The position numbers were made by a program, and so were the translations under genes. DNA of 64,000 bases from Christiangramia portivictoriae DSM 23547 (GTDB taxonomy: Bacteria; Bacteroidota; Bacteroidia; Flavobacteriales; Flavobacteriaceae). The notes beneath the pieces were generated by a model that did no database searches, was not told the DNA's origin, and was given only the letters and a program-made list of their open reading frames with translations. The first letter of the stretch is position 1. Every line of letters starts with the position of its first letter. This document shows, in pieces, positions 56,378 to 64,000 of the stretch. The stretch lies in assembly GCF_000423045.1 (NCBI RefSeq), contig NZ_AUHF01000001.1:62001-126000 (forward strand). The letters are read 5' to 3'.

Positions 56378-57247
56378 ATGAGTTACAACAAATTAACCTG
56401 TGAAAGAGCCCGCAATATTTGCATCCTGCAAACACTCGCAAAACTGGGGCACTTTCCCAGTAGGACAACGGAGAAAGAAGCCTGGTTTCTGAGTCCCCTT
56501 CGGTCAGAAACCCAGGCCTCTTTCAAGGTGTCTTTAAAACTGAACCGCTGGTATGACTTTGGAATAGGCGAAGGAGGAAATGTAATCGACTTGGTATGCA
56601 AGATTTCGAACTCTAGTGTTGCCGAAGCCCTGCAATTCTTATCCGATGATCTGCCGGTATTTAAAGTTCAAACTCCTGAAACGGATATTCGTGAAAAAGG
56701 TAGTTGCAACAGGGTTACAGCAGTAAGACCGATCATCAAAAGTCATTTAAAGAAGTACCTGAGAACTCGAGGTATTTCTATACAAGTTGCTCTAAACTAT
56801 TGCAAAGAAGTTTGGTATGAATCTCAAGGTTCCATTTACTATGCTATTGGACTTCAAAATAACGAAGGTGGCTGGGAACTTCGCAATCTCTATTTTAAAA
56901 CTTCAACTTCTCCAAAAAGCTACACCTACCTCCAGAATAATAAAGAAATTCTGATAATATGTGAAGGTATGTTTGACCTGCTATCTATCGCTGAATTATA
57001 TCCCGAAGACCTTAAGGATTCAGATGCGATTTGTTTAAACTCCATTTCTTTTTTACAGAAGATCACCCCTTACTTCCAGAATTATAGAACTGTTGATCTC
57101 TACCTGGATAATGATCCTCCCGGAAAGAAAAACACCATCGAATTATTAAAGTATTATCCGAATATAAATGACAAGAGTCACCGCTATAAAAACTATAAAG
57201 ACCTCAATGAAAAACTAGCTTGTGGACACAGCATTTTCACGAGCTAA
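56378..57247 (+). CDS. TOPRIM domain (CHC2/DnaG-like) primase-type protein of the element
   Basis: Length 289. N-terminal part with LSPLRSETQASFKVSLKLNRWYDFGIGEGGNVIDLVCKI resembles the CHC2 primase core with the zinc cysteines largely lost. The TOPRIM motif is IICEGMFDLLS (about 193-203), and the second site is LDNDPPGK (243-250). Probably primes replication or transfer synthesis. The upstream iteron block lies 1 bp from its start codon. Confidence 0.8.
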   Translation: MSYNKLTCERARNICILQTLAKLGHFPSRTTEKEAWFLSPLRSETQASFKVSLKLNRWYDFGIGEGGNVIDLVCKISNSSVAEALQFLSDDLPVFKVQTPETDIREKGSCNRVTAVRPIIKSHLKKYLRTRGISIQVALNYCKEVWYESQGSIYYAIGLQNNEGGWELRNLYFKTSTSPKSYTYLQNNKEILIICEGMFDLLSIAELYPEDLKDSDAICLNSISFLQKITPYFQNYRTVDLYLDNDPPGKKNTIELLKYYPNINDKSHRYKNYKDLNEKLACGHSIFTS

Positions 57248-57338
57248 AAATCGTTTTCGAGAAGCAAAGCAAGATGTGTCATTGTCATGACAATCTTGCT
57301 TTGCGCCCGGAGGTTGCAAAGATTAAAAAGACAAAATT
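57248..57338 (+). promoter_or_regulatory. Candidate origin of transfer (oriT) upstream of mobC
   Basis: A perfect 12-bp inverted repeat, GCAAAGCAAGAT at 57264-57275 and ATCTTGCTTTGC at 57293-57304, spans a 17-base spacer containing TGTCATGACA. CTTTGC (57299-57304) can alternatively pair with GCAAAG at 57316-57321. It sits directly before mobC and mobA, the usual place for oriT. Confidence 0.6.
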
Positions 57339-57635
57339 ATGAAACGTGAAGTCATCCAGATTCGATGTTCGATCTACGAGAAAAAGCTACTCAAAAAAAG
57401 AGCGGCCAGGGCTGGAATTTCCCTTTCGGAATACTTGCGGTTAACCGCATTTCAAATCAATATTGTGGAAAGACTCACCCCGGAACAATTGGAATCTTAT
57501 CAGATGCTTGTCCAGTATAAAAACAACTTTATGCGGATCAGTAATATGTTCAAACATCGGGATACCAGGCTGGCTAAAGAAGTTGAAGATCTGGCCGAAA
57601 AAATTAGAACACATCTTCAAAATTTTAAAAAATGA
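57339..57635 (+). CDS. MobC relaxosome protein
   Basis: Length 98. Ribbon-helix-helix type N-terminus (VIQIRCSIYEKKLLKKRAARAGISLSEYLR) followed by a helical tail, as in MobC of MobA/MobC mobilization systems. It should bind oriT and help the relaxase open the nick region. The relaxase start overlaps its end by 4 bp. Confidence 0.85.
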   Translation: MKREVIQIRCSIYEKKLLKKRAARAGISLSEYLRLTAFQINIVERLTPEQLESYQMLVQYKNNFMRISNMFKHRDTRLAKEVEDLAEKIRTHLQNFKK

Positions 57636-58504
57636 TTGGAAAGGGACAATCCATATCACGAACCCAGGCTTCCATCGCATATGGCTGGAACCAGGAAAAA
57701 GATGCCGAAGTGGTTCTCAAACAATATCTGGCGGGTGATACGCCCGAGCAGATCACCGATGAATTCAAGATTATCCAATCGCAAAATGATCGATGCATTA
57801 AAAACACCATGAGCTTTGTAGTGAGTCCAACCGTAAAAGATGGTAAGAATTTAAACTATCAAGATCTGGAAAGAATCGCCCAGCAATTTATTAAAGAGAT
57901 GAACCTCCAGAATCACCAGGCTATTGGTTTTGTTCATAAGGATAAGCAACATACCCATATTCATATCTATGCGAATCGTATAAGCTTAAAAGGTGAAGTC
58001 TATAAAGACAGCTTTATAGGCAAGCGTGGCCAAATCGCAGCTGATAATGTAGCCAAACAATTAGGACTTACTCGCGTGAGAGAAGTCCAGCAGGAAAAGC
58101 TTCAGGAATTAAAATGGCAGCGATTGGCCATTAAGCATATCCACAACAAAGTGTTGGAGGCCAGGCCAAAATCCCTGGATGATTATATCCAAAAAATGAA
58201 TGTGCGGAATGTAATTGTCACTCCAAGTATCAATAAATCCAATCAGCTGCAGGGCTTCCGGTTTGAATACCAGGGCATCAATTTAAAAGGAAGTGATGTT
58301 CACCGGTCTATGAGCGGCAGTAACCTGATCGCCGAAATTTCTCAGAATAATAATTTCAGCAAACTCAAAGAAGTACCGAAAACTTTAAAACTGGTAAATA
58401 ACACTGTACAACTGAGCACGAATATACTTACTAAGATCGCTAGAGACCAGGCAAAACAAGTGATTAAACGAGCAATTGACAAAGGCATTGGAATGGGCTA
58501 CTAA
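57632..58504 (+). CDS. MobA-type relaxase (mobilization nuclease)
   Basis: Length 290. The HUH metal site is complete: HTHIHIYAN with His107, His109 and His111. The catalytic tyrosine should lie in the N-terminal segment (Tyr17 in SIAYGWN). The rest, with LDDYIQKM and YQGINLKGSDV, is typical of the MOBP group in Bacteroidota islands. It nicks oriT and starts DNA transfer with the help of a co-resident conjugation system. Confidence 0.85.
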   Translation: MIGKGQSISRTQASIAYGWNQEKDAEVVLKQYLAGDTPEQITDEFKIIQSQNDRCIKNTMSFVVSPTVKDGKNLNYQDLERIAQQFIKEMNLQNHQAIGFVHKDKQHTHIHIYANRISLKGEVYKDSFIGKRGQIAADNVAKQLGLTRVREVQQEKLQELKWQRLAIKHIHNKVLEARPKSLDDYIQKMNVRNVIVTPSINKSNQLQGFRFEYQGINLKGSDVHRSMSGSNLIAEISQNNNFSKLKEVPKTLKLVNNTVQLSTNILTKIARDQAKQVIKRAIDKGIGMGY

Positions 58505-58516
58505 AAAATAATTATT

Positions 58517-58966
58517 ATGAAAAAACTAGATGAGATTATGGAACTGATGGCCGATGAAATGGCCGATTTTAAAAAGTCCCTTGCAAGGCTAGACGCTCTA
58601 TCAAAAGAGCTCAATAAAATGAGCGTACCTATCAGTACATCTACATTTGACGAGAATTTAAAAAGCTTTCTTCAAAAACAGGAAGAGGCCAACGAGCTAA
58701 AAAATGAATTACTCAGAGATATCATTATCCAGTTGGAAAGAGCCAGTCTTATACCTAATTATGTACTTGTGTTATTTGGAGGTATTCTGATCATGCTATT
58801 ATCCGGTCTTGGATATTTTATTTACTCTTCTAAAATAACCGAAGAAGAGAAGTTCCAGATCTATCGAACTATATCTGAATCAGAACTTGAATCCTATCAA
58901 ATCTTTTTCTCTGAAAACCTGGAGATAAAAGAAGATTACTGCAGTTGGCTACAAGATTCCCATTAA
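58517..58966 (+). CDS. Coiled-coil membrane protein of the mobilization module
   Basis: Length 149. The N-terminal 85 residues form a charged coiled coil (MKKLDEIMELMADEMADF), followed by one membrane helix (about 88-110, LIPNYVLVLFGGILIMLLSGLGYF) and a short polar C-terminus. From memory, similar proteins follow mobA in flavobacterial islands (DUF6730-like). The relaxase could use it as a membrane anchor, but this is inferred from position only. Confidence 0.6.
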   Translation: MKKLDEIMELMADEMADFKKSLARLDALSKELNKMSVPISTSTFDENLKSFLQKQEEANELKNELLRDIIIQLERASLIPNYVLVLFGGILIMLLSGLGYFIYSSKITEEEKFQIYRTISESELESYQIFFSENLEIKEDYCSWLQDSH

Positions 58967-59034
58967 GTCTGATTATTTGTAACTATTGACTGAGAAATTA
59001 TCTAAAAAATTTTTAATTAGTAAAACTGCTATAT

Positions 59035-59361
59035 TTAACTCACATCATCTACGGAAGCTGCAGGCGCATTTTTCTTGACTGAAGATATGCCTTTTTCCAT
59101 AGCTCCTAAAGTTGTATAAATTTCACTAGTTCCAATAATTTGTCCATTACCTGATTCCAAATTGAATTTATATCCTGTAGAGGTTTGTTTCTTTTCGAAT
59201 CGCTTATCTAATTGCGAATTAGTTCGTACGGATTCAATACCATTTAAACAGGAAGCTTTGGCTTTATACCCTTCACTGCTCAAAATGACTTGACCGTTCC
59301 TAGCTTTTAAGTTAAAGCGGTATTCTCCAGCTTTATCTCTTTTGATTTCAAATTTTGCCAT
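59035..59361 (-). CDS. YegP family protein (DUF1508 tandem)
   Basis: Length 108. Two copies of the about 50-residue DUF1508 unit: FNLKARNGQVILSSEGY and FNLESGNGQIIGTSEIY. Widespread and small, function unknown; no signal peptide. It may lie outside the mobilizable element, as it is transcribed toward it. Confidence 0.85.
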   Translation of the reverse strand: MAKFEIKRDKAGEYRFNLKARNGQVILSSEGYKAKASCLNGIESVRTNSQLDKRFEKKQTSTGYKFNLESGNGQIIGTSEIYTTLGAMEKGISSVKKNAPAASVDDVS

Positions 59362-59505
59362 AATTAATTTTTAAGAAGAATTTTAATATATAAATAGATT
59401 GAATACAGTATAAAAACAAATAAAAATAATAATTAATAAGAAGATTAATTTTATATCCTTTCTCGCCAAATTATCTTTATATGTAATTTTTATCAATTTC
59501 AAACC

Positions 59506-59793
59506 TTAACTATTTAATAAATGGAGAGCATTTGCTCGAATAATTTCTTTATATAATGAGTTCTCCGAACCACGTATACTTACTTCTTTTCCCCTCTTTA
59601 TTGCTTTTACCTTCACTATATATAACATAAATATACAAGCCGGGTCAATCCTTTTAAGGTCTTCAACATCAATTAATAAATAATCGGTCGTGCTTAATTT
59701 ATCAATTAAAAACTGTTCTATTTCAGAAACATTCTCAGAACTTAAATCTCCAAAAAGCCTAACAAGTTTTTCCTTTTCAAAATATTCTACCAT
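59506..59793 (-). CDS. STAS domain protein lacking the phospho-acceptor serine
   Basis: Length 95, alpha/beta STAS-like fold. The usual D-S-x-G phosphorylation motif is replaced by RIDPACIF (49-56), so canonical control by a serine kinase is unlikely. A paired inverted repeat lies 27 bp upstream of its ATG. A role in signalling next to the LytTR gene is inferred. Confidence 0.68.
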   Translation of the reverse strand: MVEYFEKEKLVRLFGDLSSENVSEIEQFLIDKLSTTDYLLIDVEDLKRIDPACIFMLYIVKVKAIKRGKEVSIRGSENSLYKEIIRANALHLLNS

Positions 59794-59819
59794 ATCCTAA
59801 TTCATTTAATCAAAAAGGA

Positions 59820-59877
59820 GTACGACAATTTCTGCAGTAGGGGTACAGAAATTAGAAAATAATTCTGCTTGTCGTAC
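59820..59877 (-). terminator. Nested inverted repeat before STAS gene, attenuator- or terminator-like
   Basis: GTACGACAA (59820-59828) pairs with TTGTCGTAC (59869-59877). Inside, AATTTCTG (59827-59834) pairs with CAGAAATT (59846-59853), and CAGAAATTA can alternatively pair with TAATTCTG. On the minus strand a CCTTTTTG tract follows, 27 bp before the STAS ATG. Confidence 0.6.
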
Positions 59878-59973
59878 ATTGAACAAACTTAGAAATGGTA
59901 AGGAAATAAATTTTTAAATTTATTTTAGTGGAATGAATTCTATGATAAGCGGTTCAACTTGTAAGATAAAAGG

Positions 59974-60705
59974 TTATAACTTGTTGAGGCGTTCTATCAA
60001 CAGCGGTTTATACCGCCGACTAATAGGCACCACCTCCTTATCTATTAGTAAGCTATTGTCCTCAATATCAATGATTTTTTTATAGTTGATAAGATAGGAA
60101 CGATGAACCCTTACAAAATTTTCAGAAGGGAGTTTATTAGAAATCTTTTTTAGACTGGAATACGTGATATGATTACCACTAGTTGTTTTAATCAAAATGA
60201 AGTTGCCCTTGGCTTCAATGATTTTAATATCGTCAATGTGAATTTTAATGAGTCTTTTCTTACTCTGAATGTAAAGCTGCTCATTTTCAGTATTTTCAGC
60301 GCTTTCTTTCTTGTAGACTTCCCTGAGTTTTTTTTCCTTAAGTGCTAACTTTAAAGCCTTTTGAACAGCAATTTGAAATCGTTCTTTCTGGACTGGTTTC
60401 AGCAAATAGTCCACCACGTTTTCATATTCAAAAGCCGTAATAGCATGTTCTTTATCTGCAGTTACCAGAATGACCGCGGGCAGGGTTCTCAGAGTCTGAA
60501 TAAAATCAAAGCCACTAAATCCCGGCATATTCACATCCAGAAAAATAAGCTGAACATCCTCATTTTGATTCAGAAAACGAATAGCCTGAAGCGGATTATT
60601 AAAAGTCCCTTCTAACTGAAGATCTGGTATGTTCTCTATAAGCTGACGCAGCATTACGCGTGGCAGTTCCTCGTCATCTATCACGATACATTTCATTATA
60701 TGCAA
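59974..60705 (-). CDS. LytTR family response regulator
   Basis: Length 243. Receiver domain with phospho-Asp in IFLDVNMPG (about Asp58), and LytTR DNA-binding domain (about 140-243) ending in FVRVHRSYLINYKKI. The start may be 60696 (MKCIVIDDEELPRVM). No adjacent sensor histidine kinase of the LytS class is seen. The STAS gene follows on the same strand after a structured 180-bp gap. Confidence 0.88.
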   Translation of the reverse strand: MHIMKCIVIDDEELPRVMLRQLIENIPDLQLEGTFNNPLQAIRFLNQNEDVQLIFLDVNMPGFSGFDFIQTLRTLPAVILVTADKEHAITAFEYENVVDYLLKPVQKERFQIAVQKALKLALKEKKLREVYKKESAENTENEQLYIQSKKRLIKIHIDDIKIIEAKGNFILIKTTSGNHITYSSLKKISNKLPSENFVRVHRSYLINYKKIIDIEDNSLLIDKEVVPISRRYKPLLIERLNKL

Positions 60706-60852
60706 CTGTTGTTTACATATCTGAAAGATAGGCAGATTAATCCCAATGATGCCCTACTCCCATTATATGGAGTAATATTCTTACAACATTTTATTCTAAA
60801 TTATAAAAAAATGTAGGATATCTTTAAAAATTGACGCTTAAACCTGATAATT

Positions 60853-62277
60853 TTAGGAGGATTGTTCCTGCCGGGTGAGACCGGTTCGTTGCATGGTTCC
60901 CCACTTCTTTTTACCACGGAGAAGGTCAATATTTCCTTTTACGGCTGCAAACATCACAAAGGGATGGAAAAAAAGTGGTTCAACAATAATCGTCGCTAGC
61001 AGCTTGAGAATGTATTTCGGTTTTTTGTACTGCTGAAAGGAGTATTCCTCAAAGAATAAGGCTGTAATGGAAAATAAGACGGCAAATGAATAGACCGTTA
61101 TGAAAAATATGAGGTACACTACCGGATCGATCCCACTGAAAAGCAAAAGAAACAACACGTAAAAAATCCCGAGGAATTCAATGATTGGTGCCATCCATTC
61201 AAAAAATAACCAGTAAGGCACACTTAGCATTCCTAGCACCTTGTATTTCGGATTAAAAAGCATCCTGCGATGAATGTAAAGGGTTTCCGCAGTACCACGG
61301 GTCCATCGGTTACGCTGCCGGTGCAGGATCTTCCAGCTTTGCGGCACTTCTGTCCAGCATAAAGGATCTGGCACAAAACCAACGCGATATTTCTGCTTTT
61401 GTTCACGCATCATCCGTCGCATGCGAACCAGCAATTCCATATCCTCGCCTACCGTACTGGCATCATAACCACCTGCTTCGATCACCGTTTCCTTGTCAAA
61501 CATCCCGAAGGCGCCGGAAATGAGTAATAATCCGTCTAAATGGGACCATGCCATTCTACCCATCAGGAAAGCACGGAAATATTCAATTATCTGCGCCCTG
61601 GCCAGGAAGGTGTCCGGAAGTTTAATATCTACCAGCCGGCCATCCTCAATAATGCAATTATTCGCCACACGAATTATCCCACCCGAAGCGATCACTTTTT
61701 CTTCACTATCCAGGAAAGGTTTGATCAGCTTCAGCAAAGCATCCTGCTGTAACACGCAATCTACATCTATACAGCAAATGATCTCATGGTCAGCACAATT
61801 GATCCCGGCGTTCAGGGAGTCTGCCTTTCCGCCGTTTTTCTTATCAATAACCTTAAGATTCTTAAAAGATTTGTTTTTTGAGCGATATACGCCTCTCACC
61901 TCTTTAGTAGAAACGAACTGGTGGTAATAAAATTTATCGGGTTCCAGATCGTATTTCTTGATCAGTTTTTCGAGGGTGCGGTCCTTACTTCCATCATTGA
62001 TGATGACAATCTCAAAATTAGGATAATTCAAATTGAGCAGCGAACGCACATTTTCGGTCACGTTCGTTTCTTCGTTAAAGGCGGGTGCTAAAATGGAAAC
62101 TGAAGGCAGGTCTGAACTTTGCAACAACGGGGTTTCCGTTTGGAAACGAATTCTTCTTTTATAATCGCGAATTTCCAGGAAGGAGAAAATGGCCGCAAGT
62201 GTATACCCCAGACAAATGACGATTCCAAAAATTAAAAATAGCCAGTTGGCTATTTCTACTATTTGATATAATTCCAA
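60853..62277 (-). CDS. Processive family 2 glycosyltransferase (PgaC/BcsA-like)
   Basis: Length 474. One N-terminal helix (about 12-34), catalytic GT-A domain with LAPAFNEE (63-70), DVD (Asp171, Asp173), GED (277-279) and QRNRW (321-325), and three to four C-terminal helices (about 340-450). This is the layout of synthases that extrude poly-N-acetylglucosamine or other beta-glycans. No PilZ domain. Product uncertain. Confidence 0.87.
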   Translation of the reverse strand: MELYQIVEIANWLFLIFGIVICLGYTLAAIFSFLEIRDYKRRIRFQTETPLLQSSDLPSVSILAPAFNEETNVTENVRSLLNLNYPNFEIVIINDGSKDRTLEKLIKKYDLEPDKFYYHQFVSTKEVRGVYRSKNKSFKNLKVIDKKNGGKADSLNAGINCADHEIICCIDVDCVLQQDALLKLIKPFLDSEEKVIASGGIIRVANNCIIEDGRLVDIKLPDTFLARAQIIEYFRAFLMGRMAWSHLDGLLLISGAFGMFDKETVIEAGGYDASTVGEDMELLVRMRRMMREQKQKYRVGFVPDPLCWTEVPQSWKILHRQRNRWTRGTAETLYIHRRMLFNPKYKVLGMLSVPYWLFFEWMAPIIEFLGIFYVLFLLLFSGIDPVVYLIFFITVYSFAVLFSITALFFEEYSFQQYKKPKYILKLLATIIVEPLFFHPFVMFAAVKGNIDLLRGKKKWGTMQRTGLTRQEQSS

Positions 62278-62311
62278 TTCAGCAATGTTTGTGCCCCCGT
62301 TCGTTCAAAAA

Positions 62312-63325
62312 CTAAATATATAATTTTTTAGATTCTTTCCGCAGGCTATTGGCCAAATTGAAGTGTAAAACCCGGTTTTTATAGTCGGTTTCCGGAATTA
62401 ACCCCACCAGATTCTGAAAATCTCCTAAACTGTACTTTCTCTTCAGGTTTCTGAGAATATGGCTTCGAACCGAGGCTTTTTCCGAAGGCAGTTTTTGTTC
62501 AATACGTTCACTCAGTTCCGGATATTCCAGTTTTGAAAGGCTTTCAATAGCAGCAATGCGCAGTTCTTCACGCTCGCTCTCCAAAAACGGAAGAATTTCC
62601 CCAATGCTTTCGAACTGGTTATATTCCGCAATCATTTTTAAGGCAAAAATTTGTACACTTTCCAGTGGATGCTCGAGGTATTCCCCAAATTCCGGAATAA
62701 CGCCCGTATACTGAGTATCCATACAGTCTTTGATATAGATCTGTTCAAATACGCTCAATGGCTTGTCTACCTGATGAAGAAAGGATATTGGGTTTTCCTG
62801 CGCCATATTAATGAGGTAAAAGATAGCCTGCTGCCTGATCTCTTTCCTGGTTGAATTGGTGTGTTTCACTACGTGCTCACGCATTTCCTCCAGTTTCAAT
62901 TCGGAAGAAATGTAGATCGATTGTGCCACATCGTACCACAATTTACTTTGCAATTTATGCTGAACGTATTTCTGAAGTCGCCAGGCGTAAAAGAGTTTTC
63001 TCAGTAATTCCAGGCTTTCCCCCTTGAAATTATCCACGAACTCCATGATCACCTGCACGGCAGTTCGCAGCTGCAGATTGTTCTGTGGCTGGTGAGCTTC
63101 TATTGCTTGTTCATCATTGGGGTTTTCAAAAAGATACCGCATCATAAAATCTGACAGGATCTCCCGCCGCTTCTGAATTTTACGGTTTTCTCTCAGCTTC
63201 CGATATCGCATATAAAGGATCGTTCCCACCAGCAGTAATGACACCAGGGAAAAGAACACTGAGAAAAATAAATTCACGTGCAGGATCAGTTCGCCGTTGG
63301 AAACGGTTTTAATATAGTCATTCAA
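62312..63325 (-). CDS. Membrane-anchored HEAT-repeat protein
   Basis: Length 337. One membrane helix (about 15-40), followed by a basic stretch and a helical domain with HEAT-like units (IFALKMIAEYNQFESIGEILPFL, and AAIESLSKLEYPE). It sits between the receiver gene and the glycosyltransferase, so a scaffold linking signal and synthase is a reasonable guess. Confidence 0.7.
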   Translation of the reverse strand: MNDYIKTVSNGELILHVNLFFSVFFSLVSLLLVGTILYMRYRKLRENRKIQKRREILSDFMMRYLFENPNDEQAIEAHQPQNNLQLRTAVQVIMEFVDNFKGESLELLRKLFYAWRLQKYVQHKLQSKLWYDVAQSIYISSELKLEEMREHVVKHTNSTRKEIRQQAIFYLINMAQENPISFLHQVDKPLSVFEQIYIKDCMDTQYTGVIPEFGEYLEHPLESVQIFALKMIAEYNQFESIGEILPFLESEREELRIAAIESLSKLEYPELSERIEQKLPSEKASVRSHILRNLKRKYSLGDFQNLVGLIPETDYKNRVLHFNLANSLRKESKKLYI

Positions 63326-63355
63326 AAGCAGGTTATTTTTAGTTTGGGGCTATCC

Positions 63356-63721
63356 TTAATCTGCGTTTCTTAAAGATCTTTTTACTCTCAAAGAAAGTTC
63401 ATTTGGGTTAAAGGGTTTCGTTATAAAATCTTCCACTCCCAGATTAAAGGCATCCATGATAATATTCTCCTGTTTCGAAGTGGATAGCACAATAATGGGA
63501 AGGTCGGGGTCTTTTTGCTTTGCCTGTTCGATCAGCTGTATGCCATTTACGAACGGCAACATCAAATCTGTAAGCAACAAATCTATCTCGTTATTCTCCA
63601 TCAATTCCACTCCCTGACGGCCATCCTGTGCTACCAGCACTTCATAGCCTTCCTGCCGAAGCTTGAATTCAAGAGATTTCACGATCATCGGGTTGTCTTC
63701 TACCACCAATATTCTTTTCAT
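63356..63721 (-). CDS. CheY-like single-domain response regulator
   Basis: Length 121, receiver only. Phospho-Asp52 in LLTDLMLP, acidic pocket VEDN (7-10), Lys103 in TKPFNP. It likely shuttles phosphate from the HPt gene just upstream. No output domain. Confidence 0.9.
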   Translation of the reverse strand: MKRILVVEDNPMIVKSLEFKLRQEGYEVLVAQDGRQGVELMENNEIDLLLTDLMLPFVNGIQLIEQAKQKDPDLPIIVLSTSKQENIIMDAFNLGVEDFITKPFNPNELSLRVKRSLRNAD

Positions 63722-63727
63722 AGTTTT

Positions 63728-64000
63728 TCATAAATGACTCCCTAATTGGGAGGTGATGGTTTCATAGATCCTCCTGAGTTCTGAAAGTTGAAAAGGAATA
63801 TTTTCCTGCTGCCGATGGTAAGTCAACGCATCACAGATCGCCGGAGCTTCCTGATTTTCCAGCATTTCGTAGGAAGGTTTTATCGCATGCGCGATTCCAC
63901 CTACTTTTTCAAAATCTCCACTTTCAAACGCCTTTTCTGCCTCGTCGAGGTTCTTTTTCACTGAGTCTATAAAGATCTGTAAAGACTGCAATATAAACTC
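63728..64000 (-). CDS. HPt domain protein, cut by the right window edge
   Basis: The frame runs off the right edge, so this is either a separate phosphotransfer protein or the C-terminal end of a hybrid sensor kinase. The histidine site is GIAHAIKPSYEML, with His35 counting from the TTG at 63991. It lies 6 bp upstream of the CheY-like gene. Confidence 0.75.
   Translation of the reverse strand, partial: EFILQSLQIFIDSVKKNLDEAEKAFESGDFEKVGGIAHAIKPSYEMLENQEAPAICDALTYHRQQENIPFQLSELRRIYETITSQLGSHL

Noticed and set aside
54261-58966. Second copy of the tRNA 3' end as attR
   Set aside because: A search by eye for TTCGAGCCCAAG or GTGGGACC downstream of the tRNA found none.
60755-60774. TACTCC/GGAGTA palindrome as operator of LytTR or GT2 genes
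   Set aside because: Only six-base arms with a bulge in an AT-rich gap; could be chance.

Overview
The window looks like chromosomal DNA of a marine-type member of the Flavobacteriaceae (Bacteroidota), close in flavour to Gramella/Christiangramia. The genus is inferred from memory of similar proteins, not from a search. The evidence is the many Bacteroidota-restricted families (DUF4837, DUF4175, a DUF6909-like protein, OMP_b-brl receptors, bacterial GH3 proteins), -7 promoter boxes of the form TAnnTTTG, AT-rich spacers, lipoprotein signals, and the co-occurrence of glnS with gltX.

Layout. 1-8.2 kb: end of a cell-surface polysaccharide locus. A cut-off CapK-like ligase on + meets a tightly packed minus-strand operon (M23 peptidase, GH3-like protein, DUF6909-like protein, rmlC, rmlD, UDP-xylose synthase-like SDR, GT2). 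8.3-28 kb: housekeeping genes (tatA, MltD-like transglycosylase, pgk, holB, Skp-like, mnmG, ybeY, DUF4175 giant, gltX, SPFH protein, YtxH cluster, glnS, ZIP, folB, tRNA-Cys). Two parS-like palindromes flank mnmG. 28-54 kb: LysE, rnr, a 514-bp AT-rich gap with DnaA-box-like motifs (a candidate oriC), rpiB, GNAT, ctpA-like S41, rnpA, an M1 and an S8 peptidase, an MBL hydrolase, a CPA antiporter, yebC, a structured intergenic element, lepA, the murQ-GHL10-NlpC/P60 operon, a TonB-type receptor, dusB, an FtsX/LolC permease, rbfA, mce and a CAU-anticodon tRNA.

54.3-59 kb: a small mobilizable element immediately downstream of the CAU tRNA. It carries a primase-helicase, a TOPRIM primase-like protein, MobC, a MobA relaxase and a membrane-anchored coiled-coil protein. 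Between helicase and TOPRIM genes lies a 620-bp non-coding block holding an exact 11-bp iteron array, several inverted repeats and a second family of TTACCTA repeats. A 12-bp inverted repeat just before mobC is a good oriT candidate. No integrase and no second att copy are visible. 59-64 kb: a minus-strand signalling and polysaccharide cluster (HPt, CheY-like receiver, membrane HEAT protein, processive GT2 synthase), followed by a LytTR regulator, a STAS protein and a YegP protein.

The parS sites, rnpA, mnmG and the DnaA-box-like cluster together suggest the window is origin-proximal. The most novel-looking sequence is the repeat block inside the mobilizable element. The phosphorelay-linked glycan synthase cluster, cut by the right edge, is second.
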